From Eulemur rufifrons (Eukaryota; Chordata; Mammalia; Primates; Lemuridae): DNA of 64,000 bases. Location: positions 6,585,501 to 6,649,500 of the forward strand of contig NC_091008.1 of NCBI RefSeq assembly GCF_041146395.1, given 5' to 3'. The position numbers were made by a program, and so were the translations under genes. The first letter of the stretch is position 1, and the number at the start of each line of letters is the position of its first letter. The notes under the pieces were generated by a model. The model worked only from the letters and a program-made list of their open reading frames with translations. It did not search any database and was not told the DNA's origin. Shown one piece after another: positions 37,701-49,543 of the stretch.

Positions 37701-39199
37701 CAAGCTCTGGGTGTGAGAAAGCCCATTGTTTTCCATTAAAATTCACTGGCTCTCGGTTGTGGGGACTGAAACAAAATCTATTAATTAAAAGAAAAAAAAG
37801 GAAAAAAAATCTTAGATCCTGTGGCCATTTACTACTGCTAGCATAGACTCCCTTGTGGGAATAGCAGCTGGGAACCTGTGTTACCCCTAGCGACTATATT
37901 TCTTTCGAATAGAGACCCAAGTCTGTCTGTCTGTAGGAGCAAAGATCTGGATGGGTAAGATCAGAGCATTTTTTCTCACGTGCTGCCTTCAAAACAATTT
38001 TGCCCTATTGGGTATATCTAAAGTGTGGTGAAGGAGACATTCGATCTGTTAAGCCCAAATCGTGAATCTTACCCTTTCATTTTAGACTGCAGAAAAAAAT
38101 TATTCATAAATTTTCATCAACTTTGTGACTTGTAAGTTTTCAATTTTTTTTTAAATTTTCGTTTTGAGTTTAGAATCCTTAGATGAAGCATCACAGCCAA
38201 TGATCAGAGTAAACAAGGTCTTTGAGAGGTATACTTTTTTAAAACAAACAGTTTGGGAGTCTATAAGTACTTTAGCCTTGACTTTACCTAAGGTCTATGA
38301 AAACGGTTAGCCTGGGATGGTGGTATTTATTTTGATTTATTATCATTATTAATATTTTTAAATCAGTGGTTTGTACACATGGAAATGATAAAAGGTTGAA
38401 ATAAAAGACGTAGGAAGCGATTGTGAGATGTTTTGAGAGATTTTGAAATGTCTGTCCAGGGATCTCTGTTTGGTGGATGAGACTAAATTTATCTAGCAAG
38501 AAAAATCAATGCTAATTCGGACCATCTAGAAAATACCAGACTTGTTTAAAGAGGGCTTTAAGTTGAAATGTGCTAGGAAGGGGAAAACAAAAAAGTACAA
38601 CTGGTTAAACTGAATGGGTTGGGCAGAAGATAGAAAAGGGTCTCCCGATATTCCTCAGGGTAAAGTAGCAAGAAGAACCATTGCGAATAATACTTTGGGC
38701 TCAGCCATCTCTATCACTGGGAGTAGAGGATAAAACCAACGCATGTGACATGTTAATAAGCAACTCTCAAGATGATACTGATGAGGTCTAGTCATCTGAG
38801 GGATGTTTCATTCCTTTAGAAGAAGAACGTCTGATCAACTTGCAACTTGAATTGAAATTTTCATCTCTAGAAAAGTCGATGGAGCAATAAGAACAAACTC
38901 CTACCCACGGGGCCCGGTTGTTTGCAAAGGGAAATCACAGCTATAAACATGTCACTCCCAGCTCCAAAATGCTCAAAGACCAAAAGCAGTTGGCCGAATA
39001 ATGACTAGTAACAAAGACCCTCTGCAGTTTGGCTCAATTTCCCCTTCCAGGCTTAGCTCCCGCTATTTACTTACAAAAAAAATGGAATGGGGGAAGGTAA
39101 AGTTTAGCATTTCTCCAAGGCCGTCCCATGGGCCCAGTGCTGTATCATGTTTTTGCAGTTATCCTCCCAACGCTTGCATCATGGGATGTTTGCAAGAGT
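37701..39199. other. Unassigned DNA
   Basis: No gene or repeat was recognised. Open frames are all short. Confidence 0.4.
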
Positions 39200-39320
39200 T
39201 GACTCAGGTAGCAAATATCGAGTGCTTTGCCCAAGTATTTAAATTCACAGAATTAATGCACTTAGAAGAGTGCCTAACACATGTAAGTCCTCCATAAATA
39301 TAAGCAATTATTATTATTGG
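39200..39320 (+). repeat. MIR tail, sense
   Basis: GAAGAGTGCCTAACACATGT, AAGTCCTCCATAAATATAAG and CAATTATTATTATTGG form the typical MIR 3' end. Confidence 0.65.
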
Positions 39321-42300
39321 TTTAGGAGAACACAGGGAAAGTGAAAAATGAACATCTCTCTTTTAGGATGAGGAAACCGACGATCATGAATATCAAATTG
39401 TTCTCCCTGACCCTAGAGAAAAACTCACACTTGCTGTTTTTAAGAGACTAAAGTGGTGTTTGGCACAAATGATGCTCCACAAACATGAATTCCTTCCCCC
39501 TGGTGCTCACTCCATTGTCTCCCATCCTTCTCTGGAATAAACTCAAAATCGCTCAGCAGCACCCCACAATCTGAGCTGAAACTTCTTATATGCACTTAGG
39601 TCTTTGTACCAAGATTGTAAGTAAAATAAAGTTGCCTTCAACGTGTAGTTTGGGAGAAACCATTTTCTCTCCCTCAGTCTTTCCCTCCAGGACCATAAAA
39701 TAGAGCTTCTGCTCCTGCTTAAGTGTTGGTTAGAAACATCTATCTTTCTATCTGGGTCTCATTTGTTTCTTTCCGCAGGAGGACCAGTGACTTATCTGTC
39801 CGCCATGTTGAAACATCTGATAGTCACTGGTCCATATTTCTCCCATGGCTAACACGGGAAGTCCCTGCACACAGGTGGCTTCCTCCCTCCTGTGCCTTCA
39901 GTCTTGGGCTTTTGGGCTCCATGCTGTGACAATCTGCTGGTTGGAAGCCTTGGCATAGCTGTTCTAGAAGCCTCACTGCTTGAGTGGATCCAGATATAAC
40001 TCTGGAGGGAAAAACGTTAGGAAATCCAAACAGACCACATTCAAGTTGCATTTCCCAACCTGACTTTCCTTTCAACAGAGCTGACATTGCAACTTTCCGA
40101 CTCCGGTGCCTAGTTCTCCATCAGCTCCCACTCTGAGGGCAAAGAACGGGATCGGTTCCCTCCAGCTCAATGCATGGAGGCTGTTTGTCTCTTTGCAACA
40201 GGGCGGGGACTATCTTTAGGCAGACCAGTTTTTTTTTGCAGTCTTTGTTCCTTCCACGTGTGGAAGACTCTTCCTAAGACTAACCACCCGGCAACATGAC
40301 ATTATTGTCCTGTCACTGAACACAAGTTTATCCAGTCCCTCTTAGGTTTCTCCAAAAGAATTTGTTAGCTTGCTTTCTCTGAAGCAACAAATTGCAGTCT
40401 GAGGCTGCCTCGCACACCACATCAATCGCGAGTGCTGGCCTCGCCATTGCTCAGTGGTTGACCCAGTTGGGTAGTTGTAGCTGTCCAGGCATTTGGGTTT
40501 GGGGTGTTAAAACAACTGAAGTGGTCTGACTACTTTGACTTAAAATGCCTGCCTTAAACCATAATGAAGACGAAAACATCCAATTTAACTGGGAAACAAA
40601 CAGAGTTATGGAATCTTTTAGATGTGTCCACATGTGTGCTCAACAAGCACAGTGTCTCCCAGGTTCTTGTTTTCTCTTCTCCTTCTCACCCCATCTCTCC
40701 CTCTCTTTCTCTTCTTCTCTCCCCATCTCTCCCTCTGTCTCCCTCGCCCTCTCTCTCCTGTGTTTCTCTACCTCACTGTTTGACTCTTCCTTTTTGTTTT
40801 TACCTCCCCCCTTGTCTCTGTCTCCCTCTTAGAGCTATCAAATATTCACAGTGGTGAAATATGCATTTTTTATTAGCAGCACGTTTTTTTTTTTTTTTCC
40901 TCATTGCACCCATTTAGAAATACTAAGAAGAAATGGATATACGTGTTTCCTCCAGGATTGAGATGTCAGTGAACTAGTTCCTACTGCAAAGGAAGAAAGA
41001 ATGTGATCTTGGCTGAAGGAGTTGAGATACAAGAAACACCCCCGAGAACACAGCAGTTCCCAGTGTGTTACTAACAGAGGGCAGGCCCCCCTGAGTCCCT
41101 TCCCGCCATCTAAATCTTTAGAATGACAACTTGGAAGTTGTCCCGTTTATTTACAACCCAATTCTATCTTCTTGGCGGCCATCCTTATCTGTCACCTCTG
41201 TTCACCTCGGAGTGCTCTTGGCTTGGGGTTTGGGCCAAGTCCCTCCGAGAGTGGTAAATCACTCACTGTGTGAAAATCCAAGCCCCAAGAATGGTCACTG
41301 AAGTAAGATAAAAGCTGAACAATTAGGAAGTAGCAGGAGACACACAGAGGAAGTTTACCACCTTCTGGGCTGTACATTAGTCTCCAATATCATGGCGCCA
41401 TGCTTGAAGACCGAAAAATTAAAGTTTCAAGTGCCCTTTTATCCCCCCCTTAAATCTGCTCATGTCAATGGCCCATCAGGGAGGAAGACACAGCCTTGTC
41501 AATGACACAGCAACAAGTGTTAGATAAACACCAAGCACACAGCACCAAAGCTGAGCTTGTTGGCCATTATTCAAGATCCCAAAATCCTCATTTTGGGGAC
41601 AACTCTCAGGGACTCAGCCTTTGAGATTTTGGCTCATCAAAGCCTGTTTCTCTCAGTTCTACTGAAAATAACCATACTCGAGACACAACAGAGCCCTGTT
41701 TGAAAAAGAATGAGGAGACATAAAATTCTCTTACATGTGTATAAAGGAAAAGACAAAAAAGTCTTAATTAAAACACTGTGATATTTGGGAAACACTTTCT
41801 ATTACACAATAGATTGCTCAGGACATCAAATGTTTTTTATGAAACATGGAACAATTTAATCATAAGATCATTAATGCATTGCAAATTGATTTTGTTTCAG
41901 TTCCTTTTGAATTCTGTTAAAATAAACTGACTATTGTCCTGCTGTCAAGACTCACTCCGGGACGCCATATGGTTTGAATATTTTATTCTGGATTTTACTT
42001 AGACCTGAAAAACTAAATAGAGCATGAGAGATGGGAAAATTTTGTGTAATTTATTCGATTTGGACATTTCATTTTAATGCTCATTGATATTGACCTATCA
42101 AATACAGCAATCCACGTACAATGTCGAGAGACTATCATAGTATGGAAAATTGAACATCTTAAAGTACTCTGTTTAAGTGCTCAAGAAGGATAGTTGGCCC
42201 CCAAATTTATTCCCAATCTGTAAGGATTTGATATCTGTGAATATTAAAATAATTTTGGTTCATGTTTTCATCCCTAATAACTTTATTAGAAACAGTTTTG

Positions 42301-43129
42301 CTGATTATAATGAGGTCATATAATTATCATCACAGTTTAACCCTGCATAAAAATATTCTTTTTGTTTAGCACTTACATATGAAATATCATATGGCGATGA
42401 TATGTTAAGTAAAAAACTACCCTGGGACCTACACTCCTTATGCTTTCTGCTGGACCGACCACTGGAAGTAATTTTCTTCCTGAGAAATATATCGGGGAAG
42501 GAAAACACATTGGCTGCCTAGAAATTATATTTCATTGTTATTTTAACTTACATTTTCTTCATCGCTGAATTTTCCAAAGTCGACTAGTCATTTGACTTTC
42601 CTCTTTTCTGAATTGTGTCTTCATAATCCTTTGCCCGTGGTTACAGGGCTGAGAAGGAGTTTATGTGATCAGTTACCATGAATAAATTAAACATCCTAGA
42701 TGTATCTGTTAAATTTTAATATGCATATTCTTAAGCTAAATGTGATCAAATGTCTCTTATAACTTTGTGTAGCATCACCTGTGCTCTGTACACCCGAGGA
42801 GATAACAAAGATTGTTGTTCTGTCCAAAAAAAGGGCACTCACATTCCCTTTTGTCCTTCAAAGACCACAGTTGGCTTTTCTGAGTCCTCTGAAAACATAG
42901 ATTTGTGAACTCACAAGACTAGAGTTAAAAAAAAAAAAAAAAAGGCTACTTTAGATATGCAATATTCCTTCCGCATCTTCTAATTATAGCTTCTGTACTC
43001 ATATTCCGAAAGCAAGAGAAACCATTTGTTTGTTTAGTATAATATGTAAGTTTCATCATTTGCATTTAATACAACAAAGTAAGCAAGTAACCAACCACAG
43101 TACCCATTTTTTACTAAGTTATCTTTTTC
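39321..43129. other. Unassigned DNA
   Basis: The part 39400-39600 may be a sense L2 piece (TTCTCTGGAATAAACTCAAA) but is not certain. A polypyrimidine tract at 40666-40832 is listed separately. T-run at 40884-40898 and A-run at 42927-42943. The rest is unique-looking, including long AT-rich stretches at 41740-42330. Confidence 0.35.
40666..40832. repeat. Polypyrimidine (CT-rich) tract
   Basis: About 165 bases almost entirely C and T, with CTCCCTCTCTTTCTCTTCTT-like text. Two overlapping frames of Ser/Leu/Pro repeats (for example SLSFSSSLPIS) are products of this composition. Long mirror-like polypyrimidine DNA can form triplex structures in principle. Confidence 0.9.
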
Positions 43130-44038
43130 CTTTGTAGGATTTCAATATATATTCTGGACAATAATGCATTGTTCTCTGCCATAAACATTTCTCATTTTTG
43201 TTTATTACCTCTTTTGCTGTATAGAAATTTTTTATTTACAGTTGAATGTGTCAACTTGCTCTTTTATGATTTATTTTGTTTTTTATGTGCCTTGTTTAAG
43301 ATAACTCCTTTACCCCAATGCAATGAAAATATTGTTTATTTTCTTAAGAAAGTCATAAGGTCTTTAATAAAATGTAACTAAGGGCATATTATAGTATATT
43401 ATAATACATATGATATTATATATTATATAAATGTAGTCACAAAATTGTTCATAATGTTCTTTTGGACTTGAGGGATGAAAAAGATGATTATCTGTAGTTT
43501 GACCCCATTTTCCTCATAATATTTGTTTTTGCCTTCCCTTTCACTTGATCAGTTTTCCAGATGTTTATCTAACTTATCAGTGCTTTCTTTTCTTTGAACC
43601 AATTGTTAGTCTTGTTAATCTTCATAACCGCTTCCTATTTCTCTAATATCTACTCTTATCTTTTATTATTTCCTTCTTTCTACTTTTATCAGGTTCAGAC
43701 TGGGATTTTTTTTGTTTTGTTTTACTAGGTTCTATAGAAAAAAAAAACTTGGCTTATTACTTTCAATCTTCTCATTTTATTTTATATACATAAATTCACT
43801 TAAATACTACTAAACTATACTGCTTTATGAACTTCCCTAAGAAATGCTTTAAGTACTTCACAAGTATCAATTTGTAGTGCTTTTCTTTTTTTTTTTTTTT
43901 TGGTAATTTCCTTGATTTCTTCTTTAATCATTGATTATTTAGAAGTTTGTTTTTATTTTCTAAGCGTATTGAAATTTTTGGTCTTGTTTTCGTATTTGTT
44001 TCAATGTATTGCATTGCACTCAGCCAATCAACTTTTTT
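43130..44038 (-). repeat. L1 LINE, antisense, old, left of Alu
   Basis: TGCTGTATAGAAATTTTTTA, TCTTTTATGATTTATTTTG and AAGATAACTCCTTTACC match the reverse of an L1 body. Further right come ATTATTTCCTTCTTTCTACT, TTTCCTTGATTTCTTCTTTA and CATTGATTATTTAGAAGTTT. These follow the antisense L1 order. Frames are destroyed. The right edge is the Alu at 44039. Confidence 0.7.
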
Positions 44039-44373
44039 TTTTTTTTTTTTTTTGTTGAGACAGAGTCTCACTTTGTTGCCCAGGCTAGAGTGAGTGCCGT
44101 GGCGTCAGCTTAGCTCACAGCAACCTCAAACTCCTCGGCTCAAGCGATCCTCCTGCCTCAGCCTCCCGAGTAGCTGGGACTACAGGCATGCGCCACTATG
44201 CCCGGCTAATTTTTTCTATATAGATTTTTAGTTGTCCATATATAATGTCTTTCTATTTTTAGTAGAGACGGGGTCTCGCTCAGGCTGGTCTCGAACTCCT
44301 GACCTTGAGCAATCCACCCGCCTCGGCCTCCCAGAGTGCTAGGATTACAGGCGTGAGCCACCGCGCCCGGCCT
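44039..44373 (-). mobile_element. Lemur-type Alu inserted in an L1
   Basis: Poly-T then GTTGAGACAGAGTCTCACTT, ending CACCGCGCCCGGCC. The duplication AATCAACTTTTT lies at 44026-44037 and 44374-44385. A short piece near the linker (CTTG before CTCAGGCTGG) is missing. Confidence 0.95.
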
Positions 44374-44385
44374 AATCAACTTTTT

Positions 44386-44436
44386 AAAATGGGTCATGTG
44401 TGCCTGAAAAGAGTAGATTTACTATTTGTTGTCTTA
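44386..44436 (-). repeat. L1 LINE, antisense, right of Alu
   Basis: GGGTCATGTGTGCCTGAAAA and GAGTAGATTTACTATTTGTT match the next part of the antisense L1 beyond the Alu. The match stops at the (TG)n run. Confidence 0.6.
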
Positions 44437-44440
44437 TTAT

Positions 44441-44482
44441 ATGTGTGTGTAGTCCGTGTGTGTGTGTGTGTGTGTGTGTGTA
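44441..44482. repeat. (TG)n microsatellite
   Basis: ATGTGTGTGTAGTCCGTGTG followed by a pure TG run of about ten more units. Confidence 0.95.
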
Positions 44483-44615
44483 TATCCTGGAGTTACATAA
44501 CCACATACCTACGGCATATATATATATCATCAAGCTTGTTATTTGGGCTCCTACATGACATTTACAACTGTTCAGTTTTATGAAATGCAATTTTCAAAAA
44601 TCAATAGTTAAAACT

Positions 44616-44625
<10 letters not shown>

Positions 44626-44648
<23 letters not shown>

Positions 44649-44785
44649 GAGACAGAGTCTCACTCTGTTGCCCAGGCTAGAGTGAGTGCCGTGGCGTCAG
44701 CCTAGCTCAGCCTAACCTTGAGCAATCCGCCCACCTCAGCCTCCCAGAGTGCTAGGATTACAGGCGTGAGCCACCTCGCCCGGCC
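44626..44785 (-). mobile_element. Internally deleted lemur-type Alu
   Basis: A poly-T of about 30 bases, then the right-arm text to CGTCAGCCTAGCTCA. It jumps directly to GCCTAACCTTGAGCAATCC in the left arm and ends CACCTCGCCCGGCC. About 180 bases of the dimer are missing. The duplication AACTCAGATTTTTT is intact at 44612-44625 and 44786-44799, so both outer ends are genuine. Confidence 0.95.
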
Positions 44786-44799
44786 AACTCAGATTTTTT

Positions 44800-44969
44800 A
44801 AATACCAAAATTGTTTGGTTTGTAAGAAAAATATAATGAGCCCACAATTGGTAAAAGTATGGTCTTCAGTGCTAGGGAGAATATAGGAAATTTCACACAA
44901 GTCCCTGCCCTGGCCAAACTTATAAAAACAGTTGTCTTCTCAGCCTCTCGTCACAACCTCAGGAAAGCG
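44800..44969. other. Unassigned DNA
   Basis: No gene or repeat was recognised. Confidence 0.4.
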
Positions 44970-45200
44970 AATACCAGCAATAATAATGGCTAGATTTTAC
45001 TGAGCTCTTATTATGTGCCCAGTTCTGTCCTTAGCATTTTACTGTTTTAACTCATTTAACGCTCAAAATAAACTGAAGAGGTAAATACTATTTTATAAGT
45101 GAGAAAGCTGAGCAGTTTGCACTGGAAAGTGCTGGAAAGTGGCAGCTCCCTAAACTCAAAATGCAGAAATACCAGCCTTTTGTTCTCCACTACAGATCCT
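44970..45200 (-). repeat. MIR, antisense
   Basis: GAGCTCTTATTATGTGCCCA, TCTGTCCTTAGCATTTTACT and AACTCATTTAACGCTCAAAA, then AAGTGAGAAAGCTGAGCAG and AAAGTGGCAGCTCC, are in antisense MIR order. Confidence 0.75.
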
Positions 45201-46754
45201 TAACCAAAATTCTGAGACCACAGGGCATCTCCCTGTCCCATGATTACCACCCTAGTATGCGTTTTGATTTATAATGATCTCACCGTAGCTGTGGTCTTTA
45301 CTATCTACCTCATTCCACTAAAAACACAGACTTTCTTTGGCCCTAAATCTGCACCATGTTCACAGGCTCCTCGTAGAAATTAAAAACAGCCACAATCGGA
45401 TTCACTTTTAAGCCTTTTAAAAATTTGATATGCCAGTCGATTCCAACGCATTTGAAATAATCCCTTTCTCGAAACACGCAAGAACTCATAACTTTTAAAT
45501 GAAGGGCATATACGATCTTCTAGGATTCTATTAGGAAACCAAAGTCCCAGGAGGCTGGAAAGGTTCCACGGTTCACAAAGTCTCGTGGAAGAGTCCGAGG
45601 GGGGTTCTATTTCCACCAGTTTTCTAGTTAATCTCCTTGTTTGATCTTCCATAAAGAGCAGATGGAGATCTGACCCCCCAGTGATATTAAAAGTTAGCTT
45701 AAATAATGTTTATCAAGTACTATAGGAATATTAATTCTTGAAAAACAGGTTAAAATAAATAACAAGGGTTTGTTTTTTTTTTTGGTTTTTTTTCATGGAC
45801 GTAATTCGATTCCTTCTTCGGCCACACGGAGTTTCAGTTTGGGGATATGTAGAAATTCAGTGAAACAGAGTTGTACATAAAGTCATTTATGATCAAATTG
45901 TATCTCATTAAATTTGATGATATTCTTAGTTTAAATTTGATGGCTCCCACACGCTTCCTTGAGTTTGATTTTGAAACAATGACTTTCAAACTGTGCTATG
46001 GGGACCCTTAGACACGCCATGCGGGGACCCTGGGGGTCCCCTGAGCACACAGCTCAGGGTCCCAGATGCGGGAGCTGCAGCCCCGCCCCTTCCTCTCTGC
46101 ATCCAGGGCAGCTTACATGCATCCGTGATCCACGCTGGGCTGAGGGATAAGACTGCACTAAAGAAACGGTTCTAAATCCTGTTTTAGACCATCCCATCAG
46201 CTAGACTGTCTGCTTATCTGCGTGCACACCTTTTATCATAAGCCTATATATAGCACAAGCAATAGTCTGCAATCTGTTGTCAAACGTAAAAGCCTTGCTT
46301 CTCCGCAAGAAAACCATTTCTCAGACAATGCAGAATAAAGATCATACAGTGCTCCATTTATTTATTTGATGACCTACATAGAGTTCATTGCCTCGAGAGC
46401 TGGACTGGAAACATCCTCTACGAATACCCCAGAGTGCCCTAAAGAATTGGTGTAATTCATCCCGAGCTTTTAGTTATTTTTTCTGACATCTTCAATTTAC
46501 TTGGCTTCAGTCCTGACACTTAATACTTCGTTCTATTTCTGGCTGAGATAAATAATGTATAAACACTCATCGACACACACAAGTTGTTTTAAATCCACGT
46601 TTGAGCTGTGAAGCAGTTCAACGAAAGTAGGATTTCGTGGCACCCTGCCTTTAAATGCTTTTTTTTTGTGCCATGTATTAAATCACGAAGCATTCAGCAT
46701 TAATCTAAGATACGTGTTCAGGATCCAATCTGCTTCTAGCAACGATGCCAAGGT
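45201..46754. other. Unassigned DNA
   Basis: A segment at 45985-46060 (GGGGACCCTGGGGGTCCCCT, a near palindrome) resembles old Charlie or LINE text but was not assigned. No gene was recognised. Confidence 0.35.
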
Positions 46755-46990
46755 CAGAATTGCACAAGAGCTACGCGCATGAGCTCTGGAGTTTGAACTT
46801 TTGCTCCTTCACCTACTAGCTGTGAGACCCGGGGTAAACCACTTAACTTCTCTGTGCCTTGGAGACAACAGTGATACCTACTTCACAGGGCTTTGTGAGG
46901 CTCAAATGCAAAAATATGTGTAAAAACATGGAAAAGCATACGTCATCCCTGCCAACAGTAAGGACTCAATCAGCGTCAAGCTATGGTACA
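46755..46990 (+). repeat. MIR, sense, near full length
   Basis: CATGAGCTCTGGAGTTTGAA, CACCTACTAGCTGTGAGACC, CCACTTAACTTCTCTGTGCC, TACTTCACAGGGCTTTGTGA and ACAGTAAGGACTCAATCA follow the MIR consensus from the promoter side to the tail. Confidence 0.85.
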
Positions 46991-48344
46991 TGACTGATGT
47001 CATGAACTGTTTCATATCAGACTTCTAATTGCCATAGCTTCTGTTTGCTGAAAATGAGCCACGATTTGACCTGAAAGAGAACCGAATCTGTGCTACCATG
47101 AGCTGTAACTTATAGACACAAATGGACTAGAATATCCAATCAACATCATACTTTTTAATTTAAAAAATGTCAATCAATGAGCATTACAGCTTTGATTTTT
47201 TCCAACTCCTATTTTTCTTAATCTTCGGTTTTCGAAATCTCATCGAGTTATTTTTTCTCTGTGTTCTGGGACTCGGCCTCCTCGTTTAGCAGACACTCAT
47301 CTTTAAATATTAGCAACATTGCAACCTCTCCTGCGCCATCGGTTTTGCTTTGTTTCCTTCTATAGATCATCTCTTATATTCAGGAATAAAAGATTTAAAA
47401 AGAAGGAAACCTAGAAGACGTTATTGGTTCTGCTGAGTCAGACTTTGTTTCGCAGAGCGTGGGCATGTTTGGATCAGGCGCCTTGAAGGCATTTGTCAAC
47501 GCTTCCTCCAGCCCTGGGACTGCCAATTCCCTGCTGTGTCATTACCATCCATCATCCCCGTTTCTAAAAGTGAACACATTTCGAGGAATTATGCCACCTA
47601 AGAAACGTTACTCTTTCCTCCGGGGAGCGCCAATAAAGGACCCATGAGCTAGACAGGACAGCTGACAAGAAAGAAGAGTCTAATATTTCCTGTTAAGTAA
47701 TACTCAGAACGAAGAACATATAAATGCCATCTGGGGTTGAACTACTCCGGAAGGAAACAGTATTTACACAGAGTGACAAGTGAGATCATTTGGGTTGACA
47801 TAGGCCACTTGCTGTTTTTAAAATAATTTTAGGGACAGTGTAGCCACCCACATAAAAGGCAGCAAGGCCAGAACACTTGGCAAGTTGTCTGAGCTGCTGT
47901 CTACCTGCATTGCTGTCGTTAGTGGCTTTGATGACCGGCCAGCCCATATTGCATCTCATTTAACTTCACCTTCAAATAAGGTTTTCTGGGCCCCGCCCTT
48001 AGCGATTTGGAATATGTACATACTTAAAAGTGTCAAGAATCACTCCTGTCCTCAGTAAGCATCGCCTGCCTGGTCTCTGGCAAAGATTCACAGTTCGGTG
48101 TGCTCCTGTGACCCAACTCAATTCGCTTTTCCCAAGTCCTGTCACACAGAGGTATATTCACTGTTTTTCTCCTATAGCCTTTCATTTTGTTAGCAGGGAC
48201 GTTGATATCGATGCGTCTGCCATCGTACGAGACCTCGCTTCTTGAAAATCTCCTAAGTTTTCTTTCAAGTAGCATTTTAAAATAGTAATGCTGAACACTT
48301 ACAGTTATACGTACCGTTCTAGCATAATTATTAATAATGTCCCT
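46991..48344. other. Unassigned DNA
   Basis: No gene or repeat was recognised. Opposing frames at 48030-48380 have no known family. Confidence 0.4.
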
Positions 48345-48607
48345 TCTTATCTTCGAATGCATCAGAGTTTGAGTGATCAATTAATTAGATGGTCACAATA
48401 TTTATGCAGCTTTTACTAGATGTGCTATGCAACGTACGTATATTAGTAATGTACATTTAATCTTCACAAGTATCTCAATAAGGTAGGTGTTACTGTTATC
48501 TCATTTTACAGATGAAGAAATCAAGGCACAGGGTGGTTAAGTAAATTGCCTGAGACAAAATGAAAAATAAGCAGAGAGGTTGGAAGTTGAACCCAAGCAG
48601 TCTGGTT
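48345..48607 (-). repeat. MIR, antisense, left of Alu
   Basis: TTTAATCTTCACAAGTATCT, AATAAGGTAGGTGTTACTGT, ATCTCATTTTACAGATGAAG, GGTGGTTAAGTAAATTGCCT and GAACCCAAGCAGTCTGGTTT are in antisense MIR order. The element is cut at its right end by an Alu insertion. Confidence 0.8.
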
Positions 48608-48624
48608 TCATATAACTACAGTCT

Positions 48625-48961
48625 CTTTTTTTTTTTTTTTTGTTTGAGACAGAGTCTTACTCTGTTGCTCGGGCTAGAGTGCCATGGCGTCAGCCTCACT
48701 CACAGCAACCTCAAACTCCTGGGCTCAAGCGATCCTCCTGTCTCAGCCTCCCGAGTAGCTGGGACTACAGACATGTGCCACCATGCCCGGCTAATTTTTT
48801 CTATATATATTTTTAGTTGGCCAGATAGTTTCTTTCTATTTTTAGTAGAGACGGGGTCTCGCTCTTGCTCAGGCTGGTCTCAAACTCCTGACCTCGAGCG
48901 ATCCTCCCGCCTCGGCCTCCCAGAGTGCTGGGATTACAGGCGTGAGCCACCGCACTCGGCC
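48625..48961 (-). mobile_element. Lemur-type Alu inserted at the end of a MIR
   Basis: Poly-T, TGTTTGAGACAGAGTCTTAC, ending CACCGCACTCGGCC. The 17-base duplication TCATATAACTACAGTCT lies at 48608-48624 and 48962-48978. The 182-codon frame across it is translated Alu. Confidence 0.97.
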
Positions 48962-48978
48962 TCATATAACTACAGTCT

Positions 48979-49174
48979 TAATCTCTATACTGTTTTGTAC
49001 TCCCTAAAGTCTGATATTTGTTTTCCTTTTCTCCTTTTGTTATATATTTTTAAAAGACCCTGTGGGTATGAAGACAATCTTTGGGCATTCCCTTATACCC
49101 CAACTTAGGCTCCCCAAATGCCCTGATGCCCAGGGATGTTCTGACCCAAACCTTCCAGGATTGCCCATCTGAGT
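48979..49174. other. Unassigned DNA between two facing Alus
   Basis: A unique spacer. It separates an antisense and a sense Alu and would be the loop of a hairpin if transcribed. Confidence 0.4.
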
Positions 49175-49192
49175 AAAGACTTTGGTGGATGA

Positions 49193-49525
49193 GGCCAGGC
49201 GCGGTGGCTCACGCCTGTAATCCTAGCACTCTGGGAGGCCGAGGTGGGCGGATTGTTTGAGCTCAGGAGTTCGAGACCAGCCTGAGCAAGAGCGAGACCC
49301 CATCTCTACTAAAAATAGAAAGAAATTATATGGACAGCTAAAAATATATATAAAAAAAAATTAGCCGGGCATGGTGGCGCATGCCTGTAGTCCCAGCTAC
49401 TCGGGAGGCTGAGACAGGAGGATCGCTTGAGCTCAGGAGTTTGAGGTTGCTGTGAGCGAGGCTGACGCCACGGCACTCACTCTAGCCTGGGCAACAGAGT
49501 GAGACTCTGTCTCAAAAAAAAAAAA
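49193..49525 (+). mobile_element. Lemur-type Alu, full length, young
   Basis: Starts GGCCAGGCGCGGTGGCTCAC and ends in a pure A-tail. The 18-base duplication AAAGACTTTGGTGGATGA lies at 49175-49192 and 49526-49543. It shares GTTTGAGCTCAGGAG with the copies at 17451 and 27451. Confidence 0.97.
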
Positions 49526-49543
49526 AAAGACTTTGGTGGATGA

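Noticed and set aside
40545..40857. Two overlapping Ser/Leu/Pro frames
   Set aside because: They are products of a polypyrimidine tract.
48560..49108. 182-codon sense frame
   Set aside because: Most of it is translated antisense Alu, with flanking MIR and unique sequence at its ends.
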